Shown: piece by piece, positions 60,401 through 64,000 of the stretch
Position numbering within the stretch: position 1 is the first letter of the stretch
Layout: every line of letters starts with the position of its first letter
Origin: Varroa destructor
Taxonomy: Eukaryota > Arthropoda > Arachnida > Mesostigmata > Varroidae
DNA: 64,000 bases
Assembly (NCBI RefSeq): GCF_002443255.2
Contig: NW_019211454.1
Span: forward strand, 54,491,823-54,555,822
Direction of reading: 5' to 3'
The notes under the pieces: model-generated
Database searches by the model: none
The model's input: the letters and a program-made list of their open reading frames with translations, nothing else
What the model was told of the DNA's origin: nothing
Program-made: the position numbers and the translations under genes

Positions 60401-63203
60401 GCCAAGGTACCGGTTTATATACTCTAAAGAAAATAGATGATGAATTTCGGCCAATTAACTGCGAGCTTGGATTTTAATCTTGAACTTTATATTTTATGAC
60501 GACACGATTTTAATGCTTGATTACCTTTGGTTTGTTGTTGCATAAACGTTAAACTGTCATCATATTCATGCGATAGAAAGTAATCCAATTGAAATATTAG
60601 AACACTTAAAATGTTATTAAAATAAACAATATACTATTTACCTTCACCAACAAAACTGTGCCACGCCACAATTTCAAATACATTATCTCTAACTTCAAAT
60701 CTAATAAATTCGTACAAAGATGTCCGAAAACGTTTGCTGGAAACCGCAAATGCTCCCTTGGGCTACTGGGCTTTTCTGCTAGAACTTTAACGCAGTGAAA
60801 AAAGGTCACAGCAGGTATAAAATGCAACTCTAAGGCTTTCGACGTTTGCTTTTTCACTTCGACACCTATTGAATTGTTGGTAATCGGACGAAGACTATTC
60901 TGATTATCGACGATAAACATTTCAGGCTTAACAGGAAAAGTTAATTGAACCCTCCAGACTAGCCTGAGTTAGTCTTTCGACCTACATGGTTGTCATTTCC
61001 TTAAAGGTAGTGTTGGGTCGTCCAATTATTTACACAAGAATAGTTAAGGTGGATGAGAACCTTGCGTGTTCGCTTCCGGTGGAAACGGTTGTAACTTACC
61101 CTCGCTATTTAGTGCCTCTGTCCAATGGTTGCTTCTGCAGATAGCCTTAGATAGAACAACTGGTCAACTTTTGAAAAATGGCGTCACTTTATATGCGGCT
61201 CTACGAAATTCAATATGTTAGAGACAATGTTTTCGGCAAAAGTGGCATGTAAAAATTGCCCTGCAAAATTCTTATTAGTATACTTCGACGCACAAATACT
61301 TGACGGGCTTATAATTCACTATGCTATTTTCTTCACATTGACAAAACATCCTGTCTAAAGTGGATCACCTAAAACTAGACTTGCTCTGTCGTACCTGTGC
61401 CATTCGTTTTTCGAGTTCGAGTGCAGCGTCCCGGGCTGACTCAAGAGAATCCAATTTCTCAAGCAGTTCCCGCTTTTCTTCACGAAGCAGATTGAGCTCA
61501 TTCGTTGCTTCACTAAGCTCATCAACCGGGTCTTTCTTCCCTGAACTGCTGGTGTCTCCGATTTGCTTGAGTTCGTTTTCCAACGAGGCATTACGAGCTT
61601 CCAGCTCCTATAAGCACCCCCCCCCCCCCCACAAGTAGATACTGGTACGTTGTTATCAATATTTTTCTAAATCTTATCCAGCAGTTAACTAACAAAACTA
61701 AAAACGATGGACAACGAGCTTTATTTTGTATAAGACGTTAACTGACCGATCAAACTTTAAGCTGCTGGACATAAAAATTTTGCATATTACTGAAACGAGC
61801 AATTTTTGAAACATGCCAAGAAACAAATTTTAAGTGGGCTCTTTGGGGACCTTCAATTCATCTAAGAATTTGCTTTTCTGACTCTTTTGAACAGCATCCC
61901 TTTCTTGCATAGCATATTAAGTGTTTCCATAATAAGATTGATTTGATATGGGGCGATGTAGACGTCTGTTATATTTGGTATGGCCAAACCATTGCCGAGT
62001 ACAACTATAAATTCAATGTTTGGCTTCTAAAACTCGTTTATGAACGTGAATCTGTACAGGTATCTAGACAATTTCCTGAAGGACACTGTTTCTTTCCATA
62101 TTCGTTGTGAAAATTGTATTTTCTTACCGCTACATACGGTATGATTTCTAGGGTACCACGCAATCTCTTTGGAACATTCAATTACGTTAGTATTTCGTAC
62201 ATAGGTAAACATAGGTGAGTAGTAGAGATACCTCAATATGCTGAGCCTGCTGGTTCCTGTCCTCTTCGAGTTTAGTTCTAAGTTTATCGCGCTCTTCAGA
62301 GATCTCTTCCAGCTGTGCCCGTAGTTGGGATTCAGCGTTCTCGCGCTCCTTTTTTTGCTCTGAAATGTTGTTATTTTCAATCGACAGAAACACTCTTAAC
62401 GGAAATATCTACTTCCTTTATATGATAGGAAATAAGCATTTCAATAGCCCCACAATTGAGTATGATACTGAAAATGTTTCTGTAGGTACATCGGTGTTGG
62501 TAGATAAATAAAGCAAAGACACGGTAGCATCGAAAGATATATTTACGCTCTTCTTCTAGAGTTCAATCAAACAAAGCTATTTATTAGTACACAGATCATA
62601 CAATTATTAATCTCAGTAAAATTCCGTCTATTATACAAATAGCAGCCAATTTGACACTCAAATTCAATAAGGTTCTTGTTTTTCTCCAATATTACTCTTT
62701 TGAGGCTTTAATAAGAAGCTCGAGAAGTGCATAGCTCAAAATACTTTGACGCAACAAACAATGTTTGTCTAAGACAAAATGTACCTATAGTAATATAATA
62801 GTTGATCGTTACTACAATATTCCGTGATAATGCGAAACTTACCATCAAATTTGGCCTTTGTCTTCTGGAGCAGCAGAAATTGACGTTTGCAATATTGCAA
62901 CAATCCATCATAGTCCTGCTCCTCTAACTGAAAAAACAAATATTATTAAGTTATTTATTATTATGTACACATGAATATAAGTTGTATTATTTTTATTCAC
63001 CAATTCTTACTTTTAAGTACCTAGATAGAAAATGCAATTAAAATCCTTTGCTAATTTTAAAAAGCTACTCGGCTTATTGCAAACTTCATTAAAACCGTGC
63101 CAAATTTCGTAATCATCAGCAGAAACTGCCGGCAAATATAAAGGGCACCTACAGGAATGGCCTGCTTGGAGCTGCCTGCCACGTCCTGGTCCGACATGTT
63201 CAT
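50937..63203 (-). CDS. GCC2: GCC2/GCC185-type GRIP-domain golgin (19 coding exons, complete)
   Basis: This gene encodes a long coiled-coil tether of the trans-Golgi network. Exons, 5' to 3' on the minus strand: 63153-63203 (coding part), 62843-62927, 62232-62359, 61395-61607, 59901-60146, 59211-59389, 58202-58511, 57645-57922, 56075-56342, 55775-55842, 55260-55403, 54774-55107, 54264-54425, 53931-54092, 53237-53797, 52806-52865, 52338-52646, 51919-52009, 50937-51430. All introns are GT-AG, every junction keeps phase, and the sum is 4,143 nt (1,380 aa plus stop). Residues about 18-50 hold an N-terminal motif like that of vertebrate GCC2 (Leu/Asp, then a K-R-Q-x3-L-L-Q-K core). Heptad-rich coiled coil fills most of the rest. 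A GRIP domain lies at about residues 1325-1370 with the E-Y-L-K-N-V core and S-E-R-E-R-L, which favours GCC2 over GCC1 or golgin-97/245. In the family, GRIP binds Arl1-type GTPases on the trans-Golgi. Vertebrate GCC2 is somewhat longer (about 1,680 aa). The family call is firm. Weak points are the exact start and the exon 8 donor. Confidence 0.9.
51919..52009 (-). CDS. GCC2: GCC2-like gene, exon 18
   Basis: 91 nt, residues 1187-1216 plus one base. Begins at an internal ATG after a GGACCAG acceptor. Ends in a coil-breaking stretch (S-P-D-L-H-N-V-S-G-N) at AACG|GTAAGT. The last base plus two from exon 19 make an Asp codon. Confidence 0.84.
52338..52646 (-). CDS. GCC2: GCC2-like gene, exon 17 (coiled coil)
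   Basis: 309 nt, residues 1084-1186, phase 0. The start, L-K-I-D-E-L-T-Q-E-L, matches the vertebrate L-K-I-K-L-Q-D segment before the GRIP region. A charged K/R/E helix follows. The donor GAG|GTTCGT is the same unusual hexamer as exon 5. Confidence 0.85.
52806..52865 (-). CDS. GCC2: GCC2-like gene, exon 16 (60-nt microexon)
   Basis: 20 codons, residues 1064-1083, Lys/Glu-rich at the start (K-E-K-P-E-R-K-N-E-L). It sits between a TATTGCAG acceptor and an AAAG|GTAAGA donor, in phase 0 with both neighbours. A cassette exon of 60 nt could be skipped without changing the frame. Confidence 0.8.
53237..53797 (-). CDS. GCC2: GCC2-like gene, exon 15 (largest coiled-coil exon)
   Basis: 561 nt, residues 877-1063. 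Long Leu-heptad coiled coil. Near its end, F-E-A-Y-K-I-K-A-H-S-M matches the vertebrate GCC2 landmark F-E-S/A-Y-K-V/I-R-V-H-N-V. Donor ATC|GTAAGT, phase 0. Confidence 0.88.
53931..54092 (-). CDS. GCC2: GCC2-like gene, exon 14 (coiled coil)
   Basis: 162 nt, the same length as exon 13, residues 823-876, phase 0. Ala/Glu/Gln-rich coiled coil ending V-T-G-L-Q. Acceptor TGTAACAG (an alternative AACAG lies 9 bases further in, also in frame), donor CAG|GTAAAA. Confidence 0.84.
54264..54425 (-). CDS. GCC2: GCC2-like gene, exon 13 (coiled coil)
   Basis: 162 nt (54 codons), phase 0 at both ends, residues 769-822. A coiled coil beginning S-L-Q-T-E-Y-D-K. It aligns with the vertebrate segment after the K-A-K-K-E-L motif. 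Acceptor TATTTCAG, donor AAG|GTACAC, followed in the intron by a GT repeat. Confidence 0.86.
54704..54743. repeat. Tandem repeat, 14-bp unit, in intron 12
   Basis: The unit TATACTAGTGTTTA is repeated nearly three times. It lies about 30 bases past the exon 12 donor. Confidence 0.85.
54774..55107 (-). CDS. GCC2: GCC2-like gene, exon 12
   Basis: 334 nt, residues 657-768. It contains an R-D-E-K-I-V-K-L-K-S-L-L-V-K-x-K-K-E motif. The matching E-K-I-x-K-I-K/L-x-V-K-x-K-K-E-L motif is a landmark of vertebrate GCC2. A Gln/Pro-rich turn follows. Acceptor TTTTTCAG, donor CAG|GTAAAT. Confidence 0.87.
55260..55403 (-). CDS. GCC2: GCC2-like gene, exon 11
   Basis: 144 nt, residues 609-656. The translation (V-F-H-C-L-L-R-N-L-E-D-L-V-K-D-F) resembles the vertebrate GCC2 segment with V-x-V-L-x-A-V-x-E-S-L. 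Acceptor TGTTTTCAG, donor AAAG|GTGACT. It ends on two bases that complete an Arg codon with exon 12. Confidence 0.83.
55775..55842 (-). CDS. GCC2: GCC2-like gene, exon 10 (short coiled-coil exon)
   Basis: 68 nt, residues 587-608 plus two bases, between an ATCTTCCAG acceptor and an ACAG|GTAAGT consensus donor. Too short to stand out as an ORF, but phase and splice sites fit exactly between exons 9 and 11. Confidence 0.83.
56075..56342 (-). CDS. GCC2: GCC2-like gene, exon 9 (coiled coil)
   Basis: Residues 497-586. Starts with one base after TTTGCAG and is open in a single frame. It encodes a regular coiled coil (L-Q-V-E-L-E-R-E-R start) and ends at CAAATA|GTATGT. Exon 10 follows in phase 0. 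Confidence 0.83.
56343..57644 (-). other. Intron 8 of the GCC2-like gene, with a GC-richer core
   Basis: At 1,302 nt this is the longest intron. Bases about 56690-57125 are GC-richer than the rest and carry overlapping ORFs on both strands, among them plus-strand 56847-57059 (70 aa, with C-x2-C in I-C-V-I-C-G-K). None is recognised. It could be a relic of an inserted sequence or an unannotated nested exon. Confidence 0.4.
57587..57592 (-). terminator. AATAAA in intron 8 of the GCC2-like gene
   Basis: This minus-strand AATAAA lies about 50 bases past an in-frame TAG that is reached only if the weak exon 8 donor is not used. It could serve an alternative, truncated transcript (about 497 aa, no GRIP domain) or be chance in AT-rich sequence. 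Confidence 0.3.
57645..57922 (-). CDS. GCC2: GCC2-like gene, exon 8 (coiled coil then acidic Ser/Asp linker)
   Basis: Residues 405-496 plus two bases. A coiled coil is followed by a low-complexity acidic linker rich in S, D, N and E. The donor used to keep the frame is ACA|GTAGGA, a weak site lacking G at -1. The two leftover bases (CA) plus the first base of exon 9 make a Gln codon. If this donor is not used, the frame reads one Gln codon and a TAG at 57641-57643. Confidence 0.75.
58202..58511 (-). CDS. GCC2: GCC2-like gene, exon 7
   Basis: Residues 301-404. This is the least coiled-coil-like exon: a Cys/Ser/Ile-rich part, then a segment with S-P-P-T-P before heptads resume (L-N-D-A-L-D-E-A-D). 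Acceptor TTCTCTAG, donor GAG|GTGAAA, phase 0 into exon 8. Confidence 0.82.
59211..59389 (-). CDS. GCC2: GCC2-like gene, exon 6 (coiled coil)
   Basis: Residues 242-300 plus two bases. The exon opens with an ATG that is internal to the spliced frame, and it encodes a continuous E/L/T-rich helix. Acceptor TTTTTCAG, donor AACAG|GTGAAT. Confidence 0.82.
59901..60146 (-). CDS. GCC2: GCC2-like gene, exon 5 (coiled coil)
   Basis: Residues 160-241, phase 0 at both ends. Two coiled-coil segments flank a Ser/Thr/Gly-rich stretch (around A-S-D-G-T-F-S-S-E-G). The donor is CAG|GTTCGT, which lacks the usual A at +3 and +4 but is the only site that preserves the frame here. Confidence 0.82.
60183..60211. 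repeat. AT microsatellite in intron 4
   Basis: A run of alternating AT next to the exon 5 acceptor side of a 1.25-kb intron. The intron has one 104-codon minus-strand ORF at 60606-60920 with no coiled-coil character. I see no exon there. Confidence 0.85.
61395..61607 (-). CDS. GCC2: GCC2-like gene, exon 4 (coiled coil)
   Basis: Residues 89-159, phase 0 at both ends, donor CAG|GTACGA. The text is a heptad coiled coil with a short Gly/Ser/Lys/Asp/Pro break near the middle. The acceptor is unusual: a run of 14 G (minus strand) lies just upstream of TGCTTATAG where a pyrimidine tract would be expected. Confidence 0.82.
61617..61630 (+). repeat. C14 run (G14 on the transcribed strand) at the exon 4 acceptor
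   Basis: Fourteen C on the plus strand, read as G in the pre-mRNA, lying about 10 bases upstream of the exon 4 acceptor. Run length may be imprecise in the assembly. Confidence 0.85.
62232..62359 (-). CDS. GCC2: GCC2-like gene, exon 3 (coiled coil)
   Basis: Residues 46-88. The exon begins with two bases that complete a Glu codon from exon 2. It encodes a charged, Q/E/K-rich helix with Leu heptads and ends at GAG|GTATCT. Its acceptor is TTTCAG. Confidence 0.85.
62843..62927 (-). CDS. GCC2: GCC2-like gene, exon 2 (conserved N-terminal motif)
   Basis: This exon encodes residues 18-45 plus one base. It follows a TTTTTTCAG acceptor and ends at a consensus GTAAGT donor. The translation (L-E-E-Q-D-Y-D-G-L-L, then C-K-R-Q and L-L-L-Q-K) aligns with the start of vertebrate GCC2, where a short Leu/Asp segment precedes K-K-Q-x3-I-Q-K. 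This supports the view that the N-terminus is in the window. Confidence 0.85.
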
Positions 63204-63234
63204 CACTCCAAATTGCGGGCCTAACCGGTCAGTG
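63153..63234 (-). CDS. GCC2: GCC2-like gene, exon 1 (5' UTR and residues 1-17)
   Basis: A good acceptor (pyrimidines then ACAG) ends at 63235, so a 5' UTR exon probably lies further right, perhaps outside the window. I chose the ATG at 63201-63203. A second in-frame ATG follows at 63195-63197 (M-N-M-S-D). No stop separates the acceptor from the ATG, so an upstream coding exon cannot be excluded. The donor is CCT|GTAGGT, which is weak at -1, but phase 0 fits exon 2. Without the splice, the same frame opens at 63281 with a hydrophobic stretch, which I consider less likely. Confidence 0.65.
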
Positions 63235-64000
63235 CTGTAACAGATAGACACTATCAATAAACCTTGAACAATTAAGCTCATTATACGTAGCGACGGTGAA
63301 TTTTACTTTTGTCTGAAAAATCTAAGACTGAGCATTGAAATTCACCGACTCCACCTCATTATTCTTGCAAGAAAAATAAATAATCAGTCTGCTGTTTGTC
63401 TCTTACAGTGCGCCTACGATAAAATAATAATGCTGTTTTTTTTTTCACATTATACGAATTTCATCAAGCAGATTACGCGACCCATCTTTACCAATTGGTT
63501 TATTAACGGCGAGGCATAGAATAAGAACGTTGTCTTCAACAGTCTTAGCACGTCAAAAGGTTCCTGAAGTGATTACGTATTGATAGCTAACGACAGTTCT
63601 GTCGGAGAAAATCCAAAAAAAAATTGTCTCTGGCTGAAAAAGCCAACGGTCGCTAGCACACAATCCTGCGTCGCTCTAGTACATGTGTAATGAGATAAAG
63701 CACGTTCGAGTTGCTCTACTGTTGGCCGAAATAGCTACTCGTTTTATATAGATACTAAACAACTAAACCTATATTACTTTTCGAAAACGAAGGAACATGT
63801 TGATTGTAATGAATGCAGCTCAGTATGGTGAATCTTGTGGATTAGAGTTGTTCATAAACTACCTAGATAATGGCTATTCACGATATATGTACGTGAAAGG
63901 CTATGGGAGGATAATACGGCTAAGGAGAATAATACGGACTCATTAGTAGTATTACAATCATTAGAGATGCGTACTGAAAACCCACATACCCAAACGATTC
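63235..64000. other. 5' flank or 5' UTR intron of the GCC2-like gene
   Basis: AT-rich with no coding-like ORF. The acceptor at 63235 implies an intron runs rightwards from here, so the promoter is either in this stretch or beyond the window. I could not place a first exon. Confidence 0.5.

Noticed and set aside
60606..60920. 104-codon ORF in intron 4 as an extra golgin exon
   Set aside because: No coiled-coil pattern, and exons 4 and 5 already join in phase 0 without it.

Overview
The window is nuclear DNA from an animal, most likely an arthropod. Its genes are split by spliceosomal GT-AG introns, the spacers are AT-rich with many microsatellites, the poly(A) signals are AATAAA, and there is a short TTAGG-type (arthropod telomere-like) repeat near 29.2 kb. 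I cannot name the species. A mite or tick would fit but is not shown. There are no bacterial operons, CRISPR arrays, rRNA genes or recognisable tRNA genes.

Right part (about 50.7-63.3 kb, minus strand). One complete multi-exon gene is present. I rebuilt 19 coding exons from splice sites and reading phase. They join with no phase conflict into a 4,143-nt CDS (1,380 residues plus stop). The protein is an almost uninterrupted coiled coil. It has a short conserved N-terminal motif in exon 2 and a GRIP domain in the last exon. The GRIP sequence and the segments before it match the GCC2/GCC185 golgin family, which tethers vesicles at the trans-Golgi network. A 100-N gap lies in an AT microsatellite just downstream of the stop. 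The likely poly(A) signal is about 240 bases past the stop.

Left edge (0-2.3 kb). An exon-like segment at 1888-2262 (minus strand) encodes the start of an unrecognised protein with an acidic, proline-rich end. The rest of that gene would lie to the left. A very short exon-like segment at 37-67 (plus strand) has a strong acceptor and donor.

Middle (about 2.3-50.7 kb). I found no gene I can identify in nearly 48 kb. It is either a long intergenic region or very long 5' introns. It holds AT, CT, GACT and homopolymer microsatellites, several perfect palindromes, and GC-richer patches with CAG/CTG/GCG triplet runs near 10.0, 12.2, 15.6, 22.6-23.3, 38.5-39.2 and 47.2-47.5 kb. A few short ORFs in or near these patches have exon-like splice sites and are listed at low confidence. 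Some may be 5' exons or promoter islands.

No clearly novel biological system is visible. The best leads are a possible truncated golgin isoform made by reading into an intron with its own stop and AATAAA, and a perfect 24-bp palindrome directly against the ATG of a signal-peptide-like ORF at 46.9 kb.
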